A stretch of 64,000 nucleotides of DNA from an uncultured Eggerthellaceae bacterium (GCA_934648845.1 CAKUFS010000007.1:23176-87175); one strand, 5' to 3'; positions 53,338-62,489 are shown, numbered from the stretch's first letter. Translations and numbers: made by a program. The notes: a model not told the origin generated them from the sequence alone.

Positions 53338-54468
53338 TTAAACCCACGATTGCGAGAAGAAATTGCGCACGAACGCGGTTTTATCTTGCTCGGGCACGGG
53401 CCACAGCGTTGGCTCGAAATCGAAGATATCCAGCATGTTTGCATCCTCAAGCTCTATAGCGTTGTCGCGGCAAACGTGCTGGCACAGCTTGCAGCGAACG
53501 CAACGCGAAGCATCGAACTCGAAGTAGCTGCCGGGTGCGTCTTCGCGCTCGATGGTGCTTTTCGACAGCGCCTTGGTGGGGCAGATGAGCACGCATTTCT
53601 TGCAGGACGTGCACGCTTTCTCGTCAATGCTGAGCGTGGCGAATCGGCGCGAGGAGACAACCATATCTTGTGGTTCTCCCAGCTCAGCAAGTGCGTTGAG
53701 TATGTCATCATGGCGATGCGGCTCTTCTTGGATAGCCTGCGCGACTTTTTTCGTTATATCGATGCCCGTTGCCTCCTTGAGGCTGACCGATGCCACGGTG
53801 CGTGCGGTTTCGGCGGCGGCTTCCTTCGTGTGGAAGAACAGCGAACGGCGTTCCTCGTTCAGATCTTGCGAGGTGAAGTCGCTGTGAAGGCTCTCGGGCA
53901 CGCCGGTCATGCACTGGATGCGCACGGGACTGCCCATGCCCATAAGCAGCTCGCTTGTCTCGTAGGCCAGGTCGTGGGCGAGTTTGCCGCACTTTTTGAA
54001 TTTGCAGGTTGTGCAATCGCCATCGGCCAAAATAATGGTGTCAATGCCGTGTACCGCTAAGCGCAGCAGCAGCGATTCCTCGATGCGCGAAAGGCAATCG
54101 ACCGCGACAACCTTTGTCTTGTCCGGCCCGCGCCGCGCCATGATGCGCGCGCACGCGAAGCACGCAACGCCTTCGGCGGCTTCAATGGCGCTCACGGCTT
54201 CTTGCGCGAGCTCGGTATCGGTTGGTGTCAACGGCGTAAGCGCCTGGACAGGGCAAACTGTGGTGCAAGCGCCGCAGTTGACGCACGCTGACTTCTCGAT
54301 CTCAATCGTGCGCGGCAAAAGCGTGATGGCGCCCGTGGGACAGGCGTCCACGCACAGGCGGCACTTCGAGTACGTGTTGCGCAGTGGCATGCAGCGACGC
54401 TTATCAAGAACCGTGTGGTCTTGGACAAGCGCGTCGCTCATTTCGATGAGTTTTGAGAAGTCGGGCAT
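53338..54468 (-). CDS. 4Fe-4S polyferredoxin-type protein
   Basis: The 376-residue protein has two N-terminal clusters (CRLCVDACP, CVNCGACTTVCP), a middle domain with further Cys (VACFACARIM, DGDCTTCKFKKCG) and two C-terminal clusters (CTSCKKCVLICP, CVRCKLCQHVC). No signal peptide. The middle resembles no oxidoreductase I can name. It lies downstream of the MobB-MobA fusion on the same strand, so it could supply electrons to molybdenum enzymes or take part in their maturation. That role is inference from position only. Confidence 0.8.
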   Translation of the reverse strand: MPDFSKLIEMSDALVQDHTVLDKRRCMPLRNTYSKCRLCVDACPTGAITLLPRTIEIEKSACVNCGACTTVCPVQALTPLTPTDTELAQEAVSAIEAAEGVACFACARIMARRGPDKTKVVAVDCLSRIEESLLLRLAVHGIDTIILADGDCTTCKFKKCGKLAHDLAYETSELLMGMGSPVRIQCMTGVPESLHSDFTSQDLNEERRSLFFHTKEAAAETARTVASVSLKEATGIDITKKVAQAIQEEPHRHDDILNALAELGEPQDMVVSSRRFATLSIDEKACTSCKKCVLICPTKALSKSTIEREDAPGSYFEFDASRCVRCKLCQHVCRDNAIELEDANMLDIFDFEPTLWPVPEQDKTAFVRNFFSQSWV

Positions 54469-54520
54469 GGCGTTGCCTTTCCAGGTGTTGGTTTTGGTTC
54501 GGCAGTTTTTGCGGCGGTGC

Positions 54521-54551
54521 GCGGAAGCCGTGCCTTGTGGGCGGCTTCCGC
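54521..54551 (-). other. hairpin between mobBA and the polyferredoxin gene
   Basis: GCGGAAGCCG (54521-54530) pairs perfectly with CGGCTTCCGC (54542-54551). It lies in the 172-base gap between the two minus-strand genes and may adjust read-through or mRNA stability. Confidence 0.5.
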
Positions 54552-54640
54552 GGCGTGCGATTTACGGGATTGCCGTTGCATGGAAGCCGCCCGCCGGTCT
54601 TTCCGCGCGGGGCCTTTCGGCTGCCGCTCATCTTCCAAAG

Positions 54641-55957
54641 TTAGTCGAAGCAGATGTCTTCCAGTCGCGCAAGCTCCTCGGGCGTGTTAGCGTTCACGAA
54701 GCAGCCGCCCATGGGGGAGGTTTCCAGCACGCGCGCCTGGGGGAATTCCTCTACGTTAACCAGGTCAAAGAACGATTGCGCGCGCTTGTTGCCTTCGTCA
54801 AGGCGCTGCTTGATGGCGGGCAGGCACGTTTCCTTGCGGTACAGGGCGTGGAAGGGCTCGAAGCCATGCTTGTTCACGGGCACCACAACATCGGTGCCTT
54901 TTTCGTTCATTTCAATGGCTTCGCCGCGCACCAGCGAAGCGCTGGCCAGCACCATATCGCATGCTACTACAGCAACGTAAGGGCTGGTGGCGGACTTGAT
55001 TGCAGTGTAAAGGCCGGGCAGCGCGCCGCGGTAATCGCACTCGTCCTTTACCAGGCGAATGTTCAAGTCGGGGTACATCTCGTGGACGAACTGCAAGCGT
55101 TCTCCTTCGTTTGTAGTGATGACCAGCTCATCAGCAGCAGGTGAGAGACGTTCAATCAAACGGCAGATCATGGGACGGCCGCCGAACGGCACGGTCGCCT
55201 TGCTCTGGCCCATGCGACGGCTTTCTCCGCCCGCCTGGATGACCACGGTCACGCGCGGACGCACGTAATATCTTTCGATGAAGTTTACCAAAGGCGTAAT
55301 GTCGTCCAGCGGGAATGCCTGGATGCCGTACGTTTGCGCCGCCGCTACCACTTCAGGGATATCGGTGACCACGGCCACGGTGTTGCTCGCGGGCATTTTT
55401 TTGGCAACGTCAAGGGCAAGGTCGCCCGTGAGCTGAGAAACAGGCGTTTTTGCTTCAAGCGCTGCTTCGATTAGGGCTTGGTCTTCTGCGTTGTTGGCAG
55501 ACGAGAGGCCGCGTACGAACTGCGTGAAGTCAGTCTCAAGGGGAAAGCCGCGCTTGGCGCCTTCCACAAACACGCGCGCAACGTTGGCGTCGGCCTTGTT
55601 TCCGGAGCGCATGATTTCAATGGAGGGCAAGCCGCTTTTTCGGTAGCCTTCGACCACAACAATGTCGTGACCAGGCATGCTGCGAACAATTTCGCTGCAC
55701 TCCAGCTCTTCGTCGAGCGTTTTTATGCGCGCAAGCAGGGTTAGGGACGCAATGACGGTCTCCGATGCGCCCGCCGCGCGGTGGCGAAACGAGTCTTTAC
55801 CCGGATGGTCGATCTCGAAGTTCATGTGATGGTGGTGTTTGATGCTGCCAACGTCGTGTCCGCGAGAAACGAGTTCGGCAATAACGCGTTCAATCAGGGT
55901 TGTTTTGCCTGAATTGTGACGCCCCACAAAGGAAATGGCAGGGCTGGGAATATACAT
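54641..55957 (-). CDS. MobB-MobA fusion: molybdopterin-guanine dinucleotide synthesis
   Basis: The 438-residue protein fuses two cofactor enzymes. Residues 1-160 are MobB-like (P-loop GRHNSGKTTLIERV, VVVEGYRKSGLPSIEI). A linker of about 75 residues follows. Residues 235-438 are MobA (VVIQAGGESRRMGQSKA, the nucleotide-binding LAGG variant; VACDMVLAS with the metal Asp; GCFVNANTPEEL). MobA joins GMP to molybdopterin to give the MGD cofactor of DMSO-reductase-family enzymes. It lies 1.5 kb from the second carrier and serves the same enzyme class as the one at 47.6 kb. The start codon ATG 55957 lies 13 bases downstream of GGGGGGAGG. Confidence 0.93.
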   Translation of the reverse strand: MYIPSPAISFVGRHNSGKTTLIERVIAELVSRGHDVGSIKHHHHMNFEIDHPGKDSFRHRAAGASETVIASLTLLARIKTLDEELECSEIVRSMPGHDIVVVEGYRKSGLPSIEIMRSGNKADANVARVFVEGAKRGFPLETDFTQFVRGLSSANNAEDQALIEAALEAKTPVSQLTGDLALDVAKKMPASNTVAVVTDIPEVVAAAQTYGIQAFPLDDITPLVNFIERYYVRPRVTVVIQAGGESRRMGQSKATVPFGGRPMICRLIERLSPAADELVITTNEGERLQFVHEMYPDLNIRLVKDECDYRGALPGLYTAIKSATSPYVAVVACDMVLASASLVRGEAIEMNEKGTDVVVPVNKHGFEPFHALYRKETCLPAIKQRLDEGNKRAQSFFDLVNVEEFPQARVLETSPMGGCFVNANTPEELARLEDICFD

Positions 55958-56087
55958 CGGTCCTCCCCCCGAGTGCTGTTTATCTTTAACCGCGAATTAT
56001 ACCATTCTCGGGTGATGTTGCACGGCTTGTGCGCTCGCGCGGTTGGGCAGGGCGCGGTTTCTGCGGACGCTTCCTCTGTTTCTGTGG

Positions 56088-56325
56088 CATGTTGTTGAAA
56101 TTTGGGCTCCAAATTCGAAGTTGTAGTAGGTTGGAAGTAGGTGGGGGGCGTATATCGAAGTGTTTTCTCGTAAATGTGCGGTTTGCGTAAAATGATGCTT
56201 AGCAAAATCCCAGTTCAAAATTATTCTTGAGTAGGTTACGTTTCGCAACTTGCTTGCATGCGAATTACGACCTACTTCCAACCTACCACAACTTCGAATT
56301 TCGACCTGGTTTTCCAACAACATGC
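56088..56325. repeat. inverted-repeat element family B, copy 2 (238 bp)
   Basis: It begins CATGTTGTTGAAA and ends CCAACAACATG. Arms of about 55 bp pair almost without mismatch over the inner part (AAATTCGAAGTTGT then GTAGGTTGGAAGTAGGT). The internal block CCCAGTTCAAAATTATTCT is shared in form with the other copies. Exactly 238 bp. No gene in 55958-56706 is supported. Confidence 0.88.
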
Positions 56326-56510
56326 CTCGAGATACGGGAAAGCGCGCTATTCGTGGGCGATTTGGTGGTGGTTTCGCGTCCTGGAGCGTTTGTGTGCGTG
56401 CTCGTTTTTCGCAGCTGCGGATTTCCTGAAAAGACAACGCCTTCGTTTCGGCGATTGCAGCTTGCCGTTGCCGCTTGAAAACCGTTCGCGGAAGTTTTTT
56501 CAAATATTGT

Positions 56511-56537
56511 TGCACAGTCGAATACTGTGTTATACTT
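56511..56537 (+). promoter_or_regulatory. promoter with embedded operator for the amino-acid ABC transporter
   Basis: TTGCAC (56511-56516) and TATACT (56532-56537) with a 15-base spacer. Between and overlapping them is a perfect palindrome, CACAGT-N5-ACTGTG (56514-56530), placed to block polymerase. The regulator is unknown; a sulfur or amino-acid repressor is plausible given the operon. Confidence 0.7.
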
Positions 56538-56706
56538 CGCAACGTACTTTAGCACGGTGGAGTGATGGAGTGCCCCAAGAGATCGCTGGGAGCAAAAAAG
56601 CACGGCAATCAATCGAAGGGCGGCGCCACGCAAGCGCAGGCAGAACGCCTCCAATCACTCGCTGAACTGAACTTACTTAAGAAGAGAGCAAGAAAGGAAA
56701 TATACT

Positions 56707-57558
56707 ATGAAGAAGAAAATCGTTGCCGCCGTTGCCGCGTGCGCTGCTCTTGCTTTGAGTGCGTGCCTGCTGGCGGGCTGCTCCAGCTCGTCGTCGTCCG
56801 CCTCTGCGAGCGCTTCCGCAAGCGCTTCGAACGCCACTAAGTTCGTGGTGGGCTTTGACTCCGAATATCCGCCGTACGGCTACGTGGGCGATGATGGCAA
56901 GTACAAGGGCTTTGACCTGGATCTTGCTGCCGAAGTCGCTCAGCGCAACGGCTGGGAGTTCGACGCTCAGGCAATCGACTGGAACGCTAAGGACTCGCTG
57001 ATTGAGGCGGGCACCATCACCTGCCTGTGGAACGGCTTCACCATGGAAGGCCGCGAGACCGATTACGCGTTCTCCGAGCCGTACATGAACAACAGCCAAG
57101 TGATTATGGTAAAGGCTGGTTCCGACATCAAAACCGAGGCTGACCTGGCTGGAAAGAACGTTCTGACCCAGGCTGGCTCCGCTGCTGAAACGCTCCTTGA
57201 GGACGACAGCGCCGATGGCAAGGCTGCTTTGGCTGCCACGTTTGCCGGTGGCAAGGTGAACACCATCGCCGACTACACGAACGCTGTTATGCAGCTGGAA
57301 GCCGGTGCCGTTGACGCTATTGCATGCGACAGCTCCATCGCCGACTACTTCATGGCTCAGAAGCCCGACACTTACACCGTTGCGGTGACGCTTTCCAGCG
57401 AGCACTACGCTGTTGGCTTCAAGAAGGACAATCAGGCAATGGCCGATGCCGTGACTAAGACCTTGAAGGAAATGGTCAAGGATGGTACCGTTGCAAAGAT
57501 TTGCGAAAAGTACGCAGCGGAAGGCATTAACGCTGACGCCTGGTGCTTGGAGGCATAA
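56707..57558 (+). CDS. polar amino-acid ABC transporter, substrate-binding lipoprotein
   Basis: The 283-residue protein has a lipoprotein signal (MKKKIVAAVAACAALAL, lipobox LLAGC) and a Ser/Ala-rich tether. A family 3 solute-binding domain follows (FVVGFDSEYPPYGYVGDDGK, GFDLDLAAEVAQRNGWE, TCLWNGFTMEGRETDY, VDAIACDSSIADYFM). It captures a polar amino acid, perhaps cystine or a related compound, at the cell surface. AAAGGAAAT precedes the ATG. A hairpin separates it from the permease, consistent with higher expression of the binding protein. Confidence 0.93.
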   Translation: MKKKIVAAVAACAALALSACLLAGCSSSSSSASASASASASNATKFVVGFDSEYPPYGYVGDDGKYKGFDLDLAAEVAQRNGWEFDAQAIDWNAKDSLIEAGTITCLWNGFTMEGRETDYAFSEPYMNNSQVIMVKAGSDIKTEADLAGKNVLTQAGSAAETLLEDDSADGKAALAATFAGGKVNTIADYTNAVMQLEAGAVDAIACDSSIADYFMAQKPDTYTVAVTLSSEHYAVGFKKDNQAMADAVTKTLKEMVKDGTVAKICEKYAAEGINADAWCLEA

Positions 57559-57686
57559 GCTCGCGGTACAAAGCTCGCGTCGCAGGCTTCAGGGGTCAAG
57601 CTGCTTTGCATTGCCGCGTGGCCTTCTGCAGAGAAACGCCGCGAAACTTCTGCGGAAATCGCAGCTGATTTGAATGTTCATAGTGG

Positions 57687-57718
57687 ATGGTCGGCAAGGG
57701 TGCGCCCCTGCCGACCAT
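57687..57718 (+). terminator. intercistronic hairpin after the binding-protein gene
   Basis: ATGGTCGGCA (57687-57696) pairs perfectly with TGCCGACCAT (57709-57718), extended inward by GGG/CCC, then TTTGCG. It probably acts as a partial terminator or 3' stabiliser that raises the binding protein over the permease. Confidence 0.7.
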
Positions 57719-57740
57719 TTGCGCGTAACAAGGGAAATGA

Positions 57741-58442
57741 ATGGAAACCACAATTTTTACCAGCATATCTCAGTTTCTGGGTTTGAAAATGGACTTCGGT
57801 GTGTTCATAGGGCTGCTTCTTGACGGCTTCGGCTTCACCGTGGGCATTTTCTTTATCACGCTTATCGGCTCGCTGCCGCTGGGCATTTTGGTGGCGCTGG
57901 CGCGCATGAGCAAAATCAAGCCCCTTTCTTTTATTATGGGCATCTACATTTCGTTCATGCGCGGCACCCCGCTTATGCTGCAGCTCATGTTCTTCATGTT
58001 CGCGCCGTATTACCTGTTCGGCATGCCGCTGGGTGCCGATTGGAAATTCTACGCGTGCGGCATCGGCTTCATTCTGAACTACGCCGCGTACTTCGCCGAG
58101 ATTTACCGCAGCGGCATCCAGTCCATTCCGCGCGGCCAGTACGAGGCGGCGGAAGTGCTTGGCTACACGAACACGCAAACGTTCATGAAAATTGTGTTGC
58201 CGCAGGTCATCAAGAGAATTCTGCCGGCTATGGGCAATGAGATCATCATGCTGGTGAAGGATACGTCGCTGGCGTACGTGCTGACCATTGCCGAGATGTT
58301 CAGCGCGGCGAAGGCACTTGCCGCAAAAGAAGTGAGCATGGTTCCCTACGTAGTGGCGGCGCTGATTTACTGGGCGGCATGTTTGATCATCGAATTCTTC
58401 TTGAACAAAATTGAGAAGAAGCTGAATTACTATCACGATTAG
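57741..58442 (+). CDS. polar amino-acid ABC transporter, permease
   Basis: The 233-residue HisM/GlnP-type permease has about five helices. The EAA coupling loop is GQYEAAEVLGYTNTQTFMKI followed by VLPQVIKRILPAMGNE. TVGIFFITLIGSLPLG lies near the N terminus. It forms a homodimeric channel with the ATPase encoded ten bases downstream. Confidence 0.94.
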   Translation: METTIFTSISQFLGLKMDFGVFIGLLLDGFGFTVGIFFITLIGSLPLGILVALARMSKIKPLSFIMGIYISFMRGTPLMLQLMFFMFAPYYLFGMPLGADWKFYACGIGFILNYAAYFAEIYRSGIQSIPRGQYEAAEVLGYTNTQTFMKIVLPQVIKRILPAMGNEIIMLVKDTSLAYVLTIAEMFSAAKALAAKEVSMVPYVVAALIYWAACLIIEFFLNKIEKKLNYYHD

Positions 58443-58451
58443 GGGGCAGCT

Positions 58452-59303
58452 GTGGTTGCAATTGATGCGAAAGAGTCTTTGGCGGCGGATTCTGATGTCG
58501 CGTGCACCGATGCCGCGTGCGCGGGCGCTACGGGTGCTGCGGGTGCGGCGCAAAAGTCCGAAGTGCTGCTCTCGCTGGAGCGCGCGAAGAAGAGCTTCGG
58601 CGATAACCAAGTTCTGAAGGATATTACGCTGAAGGTCGAAAAAGGCCAGGTAGTTGGCATAATTGGTCCGTCGGGTGGCGGTAAATCCACGCTTCTGCGC
58701 TGTGCCACCATGCTGGAAACGCTTGACGATGGCACGCTTTCGTACGGCGATTTAATGGTGTGCCAGAACGGCGCGTATTCGGGTAAAGAGGTGCTGCGCC
58801 AGGCGAAGATGCGCTTCGGATTGGTGTTCCAGAGCTTCAATTTGTTCCCTCATTACACGGTGCTCAAAAACGTCATGGACGCGCCGCTTACCGTGCAAAA
58901 ACGCGATAAAGCCCAGGTGGAAGCGGAAGCCACGGCGCTTTTGGAGAAAATGGGTTTGTCGGGAAAAGAGAACATGGTGCCGTGCGAGCTTTCCGGTGGT
59001 CAGCAGCAGCGTGTGGCAATTGCCCGCGCGTTGGCTATGAAGCCCGACATCCTGTTCTTTGACGAGCCCACCAGCGCACTTGACCCCGAGCTGACGCAGG
59101 AAGTGCTGCGCGTTATCCGCGAGCTGGCCGAAGAGCACATGACTATGGTTATTGTTACACATGAAATGACGTTCGCGCGTGACGTGGCTGACCATATTGT
59201 GTTCATGGATGGCGGTGTGATTGTTGAGCAGGGTCCATCGTCCCAGGTCATCGACAATCCGCAGCACGATCGCACGAAGGCGTTCTTGCGCAAGTACGAG
59301 TAG
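58452..59303 (+). CDS. polar amino-acid ABC transporter, ATP-binding protein
   Basis: The 283-residue ABC ATPase has Walker A GPSGGGKSTLLR, Q-loop FQSFNLFPHYTVLKN, signature LSGGQQQRVAIARAL, Walker B DILFFDEPTSALDPE and H-loop VTHEM. An extra Ala/Asp-rich stretch of about 38 residues precedes the ABC fold. GTG start after AGGGGGC. A downstream homocysteine methyltransferase follows after 245 GC-rich bases without features. Confidence 0.95.
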   Translation: MVAIDAKESLAADSDVACTDAACAGATGAAGAAQKSEVLLSLERAKKSFGDNQVLKDITLKVEKGQVVGIIGPSGGGKSTLLRCATMLETLDDGTLSYGDLMVCQNGAYSGKEVLRQAKMRFGLVFQSFNLFPHYTVLKNVMDAPLTVQKRDKAQVEAEATALLEKMGLSGKENMVPCELSGGQQQRVAIARALAMKPDILFFDEPTSALDPELTQEVLRVIRELAEEHMTMVIVTHEMTFARDVADHIVFMDGGVIVEQGPSSQVIDNPQHDRTKAFLRKYE

Positions 59304-59548
59304 GCGCGGGGGAGCGAAGCGGCTGTGACGGCGCTTGCGGCGCGGTGCCGTGCGATGCGGGGTGCTTGCGGGCGCACGTGGTTGCAAACAGGGGAGCGTT
59401 CGGTTGCGGTTGCGCGAAATGCAGGGTTGTGAAGCGGCTGCATTTGTGGTTGTTGCTGCGCTTGCGGCGCGCGGATTGCGCGAATTGCGCGAGCGTGTTG
59501 CGCGGATGCCGCCCAGCACTTCATTCGATTGCCTTACGAAAGGTAGCT

Positions 59549-60454
59549 ATGGCAGAGAAAAAGGAATACTTGGAGCAAGTTTTAGCGGGTCAAAAGCCGC
59601 TTCTTTTTGATGGCGGTTTTGGTACTCTGCTGCAGGCGCGTGGTTTGAGCGTGCCCGGCAAAACCGCAGATGAGCTGTGTATTACGGCGCCTGACGAGAT
59701 AACGGCAATCCATCGTGCCTACGTGGATGCTGGCTCCCAGGTTGCTACAACGAACACGTTCAACACGAACGCCCGAGCATTGGCGGCGGCGAGTTCGCCT
59801 TACTCGGTGGAAGAGCTGTACGCAGCCGCTGCGGAGTGCGCCCGCAACTCGGGGGCGTTTTTCGTGGCGGGGGATGTTGGTCCTATTGGCGAATTCTTGC
59901 AGCCATACGGTGAGCTTGAAGAAGACGAAGCATACGAGCTCTATGCGCGTTGTGCGCGTGCTGCCGAAGCTGCAAACTGCGATTTCATCTTGATCGAGAC
60001 AATGATGGACGCGAACGAGGCTTGTCTTGCCGTGCGTGCCGCTCGTGAGGGCACTAAGCTGCCCGTTCTTGCTACGATGTCGTTCAACGAAAATGGCCGC
60101 ACACTTTTTGGATCGACTCCCGAACAGGCAGTCGAAGGGCTGTTGGCAGCAGGCGCGAAGGCGGTGGGCCTGAACTGCTCGGTAGGGCCCGTTGAGGCGC
60201 TGCCGGTGATTCAGGCGTACGCCGACGCATTGCGCGAAGCCGCAGGTGGGGAAGGCTTTGCGGTGCCGTTGATGGTGCAGCCGAACGCGGGTCTTCCCGA
60301 CATGGGCACGGGGCAACCGGTTTATCGCTGTGCGCCGCAGGAGTTCTGCGAAGCGGTATCTTCGCTGGTCAATGCAGGTGCGACTATCGTCGGCGGATGT
60401 TGCGGAACAACGCCGGAGCATATTGCGGCTCTTCGTGATGTGGTTGCTGGGTAG
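59549..60454 (+). CDS. homocysteine S-methyltransferase family protein
   Basis: The 301-residue TIM-barrel enzyme has LLFDGGFGTLLQARGL, TTNTFNTNARAL, VGLNCSVGPVEAL and GGCCGTTPEHI. The three Cys of the last two motifs are the zinc ligands that activate homocysteine. It makes methionine using a methyl donor such as S-methylmethionine or a corrinoid partner; the cobalamin and folate domains of full MetH are absent. The ATG at 59549 follows CGAAAGGTAG. Linkage with the amino-acid transporter suggests sulfur amino-acid metabolism. Confidence 0.9.
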   Translation: MAEKKEYLEQVLAGQKPLLFDGGFGTLLQARGLSVPGKTADELCITAPDEITAIHRAYVDAGSQVATTNTFNTNARALAAASSPYSVEELYAAAAECARNSGAFFVAGDVGPIGEFLQPYGELEEDEAYELYARCARAAEAANCDFILIETMMDANEACLAVRAAREGTKLPVLATMSFNENGRTLFGSTPEQAVEGLLAAGAKAVGLNCSVGPVEALPVIQAYADALREAAGGEGFAVPLMVQPNAGLPDMGTGQPVYRCAPQEFCEAVSSLVNAGATIVGGCCGTTPEHIAALRDVVAG

Positions 60455-60545
60455 CATTTTGTTGCGGTTTTAAGCTGCGTGTTGGGCTGATTCTGGTCGG
60501 GCATAGTTGGGCGCTGGTTTCGTGCTGGTTGATTTTCATTGTTAG

Positions 60546-62129
60546 CCGAACACCCACGTTATGGCCGACGTTTTCGCAGTTAACAGGACGGGTACGCGAG
60601 CACCCGTCCTGCGTTTTCCCAGGTCGATATCGCTCCAATCCCGACCGATCGCGGTGTTCGGCTGGGTTCGGGGCATGGCTCCGCCGGCCCGCCCGGGTCG
60701 GATTTCGGACTCATCCGGACGGGCTGGAGGGCCCTGCCTATTCGGTTCCCCGGCCGCCGGCTACGGCACCAGCGGCTCCTCGCCGCGCACGCGGCGGGCG
60801 GCCTCGATCGCCCCGAGCGTCATGTCCGGCCCGTCGAACGGGACCTTCTCGATCCCCAGCGCGTCAAGCAGCTCGCGACCGTCGCCGCCGAGCGCTGCCA
60901 GCAGCATGTCGATGGCGCACATGCCGCCCAGGGAGGCCTGGGCTCGGAGTTCAGCTGCGACATCAGGACGGCGCAGTCGCGCCCGTCGAGCCGGTCGAAG
61001 CTGACGCCCCGCCCCTTGGGCAGCAGCTTGCGCAGCTCGACGTGGTTGCGCTCGCAGCCGCCCTTCTGCTGGGATTGGCGGACGTCGCAGTAGTAGACCG
61101 AGCAGCGCCCGGCCGCCGGGTCGAGCGCGGAGCGCTCGATGGCCGCGCAGTCGGAGAACTCGGGGCCGTTGTCCGTCAGGAGCAGGGAGAACAGGCGGGC
61201 GAAGGCCTCCGGCGCGGCGTTCTCGAGCATATCAAGCGCCGATTCCGCCGCCGCCGCGGTCTTGTCCGGCATGAGCAGCGCGAGCTGGAACCTGAACGGC
61301 CTCAGGTACAGCGCGGGCAGGCACTGCCGGTCGGACTTGAGCCCGACCACCGTGTCCATCTCGCAGGCGGCGGCCCGCCGCTCCTCCGGCAGCTCCATGA
61401 ACGCGGAGAACGAGCGCGCCCCGCCGTGGGCCGTCTGCCTGGGCGGCGCCGTGCGCGAGCGCGGCTTGTAGCCGCATTTGCGGCGCAGGTCGAGGTCGCT
61501 CATGCCGGCGTAGCCGCGCGATATCCACCTGTATATGGTGGCGGGCGACGCCTTGACCTGCCCGGCCCTGGACAGCGCTATCTGCTGGGGAGACAGCCCG
61601 CGCGCGACGTCGTCCCTGATGATCCCCATGATATGCTCGAACTCCGCCTCGCCGCGGTCCACGCCCGTCCGGGACTCGCGCAGCTCGGCGTCGGCCAGCG
61701 CCTGCGCCCTGGCCGCCGAGTACTCGCACCTCCAGCGCCTGGAGCAGCGGTACCGCCGCAGCTTGCACCCGTTGCAGCAGCGCGGCCACGACATCAGCCT
61801 CGGGCACGCGTCCCCGGGGGCCGTGCCGGCGCGCCCCCCCCTTGTTCGGCCCGCGGCACACCGTGCGGTTGCGCGCCACCTCGTCGGCGACCGTCGACGG
61901 CGAGCGGCCGAGCTCCCTGGCCATCTGCCTGCACGACTTGCGCTTGTCCAGGCCCCTCTCGATCGCGGCGCGCTCCGATCTGTCCAGCCTGCGGTATGGC
62001 TTGGACGCCCTTTCCCCATGCCGTTCTCCTTTCTTCCGGGAGGGCCCTTCGCCCTCGCCTGCAGAAAGGAATTCTCGGACTCATCCGAACGCGTTCGGGT
62101 CAGTTCGAGAATAAAACGCAAGTGTTCGG
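60546..62129. mobile_element. IS30-family insertion sequence (about 1.58 kb)
   Basis: The left end reads CCGAACACCCACGTTAT and the right end, on the other strand, CCGAACACTTGCGTTTT: an imperfect terminal inverted repeat. The element is markedly more GC-rich than its surroundings and carries one IS30-type transposase on the minus strand. Inside the left end is a 10-bp perfect hairpin (CAGGACGGGT/ACCCGTCCTG, 60584-60611) that may block read-in from outside. I could not identify a clear target duplication. Confidence 0.8.
60771..62019 (-). pseudogene. IS30-family transposase, frameshifted three times
   Basis: From the ATG (62019, with AAAGGAG upstream) the reading frame must shift three times to give one IS30-like protein. 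The first shift is near 62008 (GGGG expected, GGG present), giving the helix-turn-helix part (YRRLDRSERAAIERGL, SCRQMARELGRSPSTVADEV). The second is at a run of eight C on the plus strand (61834-61841), giving the DDE region (MDTVVGLKSD, LLTDNGPEFSD, QKGGCERNHVELRKLLPKG). The third is near 60936, giving the last 60 or so residues, ending EEPLVP. All three catalytic acidic positions are present in the DDE frame. It is probably inactive unless frameshifting is programmed. Confidence 0.8.
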
Positions 62130-62195
62130 ATGAACTTGCGAATTAACTCAGGTTTCGTGCTGAGGTAATGCGGTAGAATTTTTTCAAGAAAAAGC

Positions 62196-62223
62196 TTGAC
62201 CCTGCGTTGTAAATGTATACAAT
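62196..62223 (+). promoter_or_regulatory. promoter of tRNA-Ala
   Basis: TTGACC (62196-62201) and TACAAT (62218-62223), spacer 16 bases; almost the same boxes as the tRNA-Lys promoter. Confidence 0.85.
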
Positions 62224-62242
62224 ACTTCTTGCCCAATTTTTT

Positions 62243-62318
62243 GGGGTGTTAGCTCAGCTGGTAGAGCGCATGGCTGGCAGCCATGAGGTCACGGGTTCGA
62301 ACCCCGTACACTCCACCA
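62243..62318 (+). tRNA. tRNA-Ala (anticodon GGC)
   Basis: Acceptor GGGGTGT/ACACTCC with one G-T pair, anticodon stem CATGG/CCATG with loop CTGGCAG (anticodon GGC), T loop TTCGAAC, encoded CCA. Confidence 0.97.
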
Positions 62319-62328
62319 TAGAAATCTT

Positions 62329-62357
62329 ACAGGTTCAGCAATGGACCTGTTTTATTT
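62329..62357 (+). terminator. first terminator of tRNA-Ala
   Basis: ACAGGT (62329-62334) pairs with ACCTGT (62345-62350), followed by TTTATTTT. Confidence 0.75.
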
Positions 62358-62359
62358 TA

Positions 62360-62389
62360 AAAAGGCCGTTCTGACGAACGGCCTTTTTT
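62360..62389 (+). terminator. second terminator of tRNA-Ala
   Basis: AAAAGGCCGTT pairs with AACGGCCTTTT around CTGACG-type loop bases, ending in TTTTTT. Confidence 0.85.
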
Positions 62390-62420
62390 GCTGCCGCTGC
62401 GCGCGAGCTGGACGGGCACC

Positions 62421-62489
62421 TAGGCGCTTGACGCTTCGCTCGTCGGGCTCTACGCGTATGGACATACGCTTGGCCCTCCGCCGCGCCTA
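62421..62489. repeat. long hairpin downstream of tRNA-Ala
   Basis: TAGGCGC (62421-62427) pairs with GCGCCTA (62483-62489). In the middle GCGTATG-GA-CATACGC (62454-62469) is a perfect hairpin. The design (outer stem, central TACG/CGTA hairpin, flanking GGCTC and GGCCC) is like the elements after tRNA-Gln and the SRP RNA. Confidence 0.6.
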
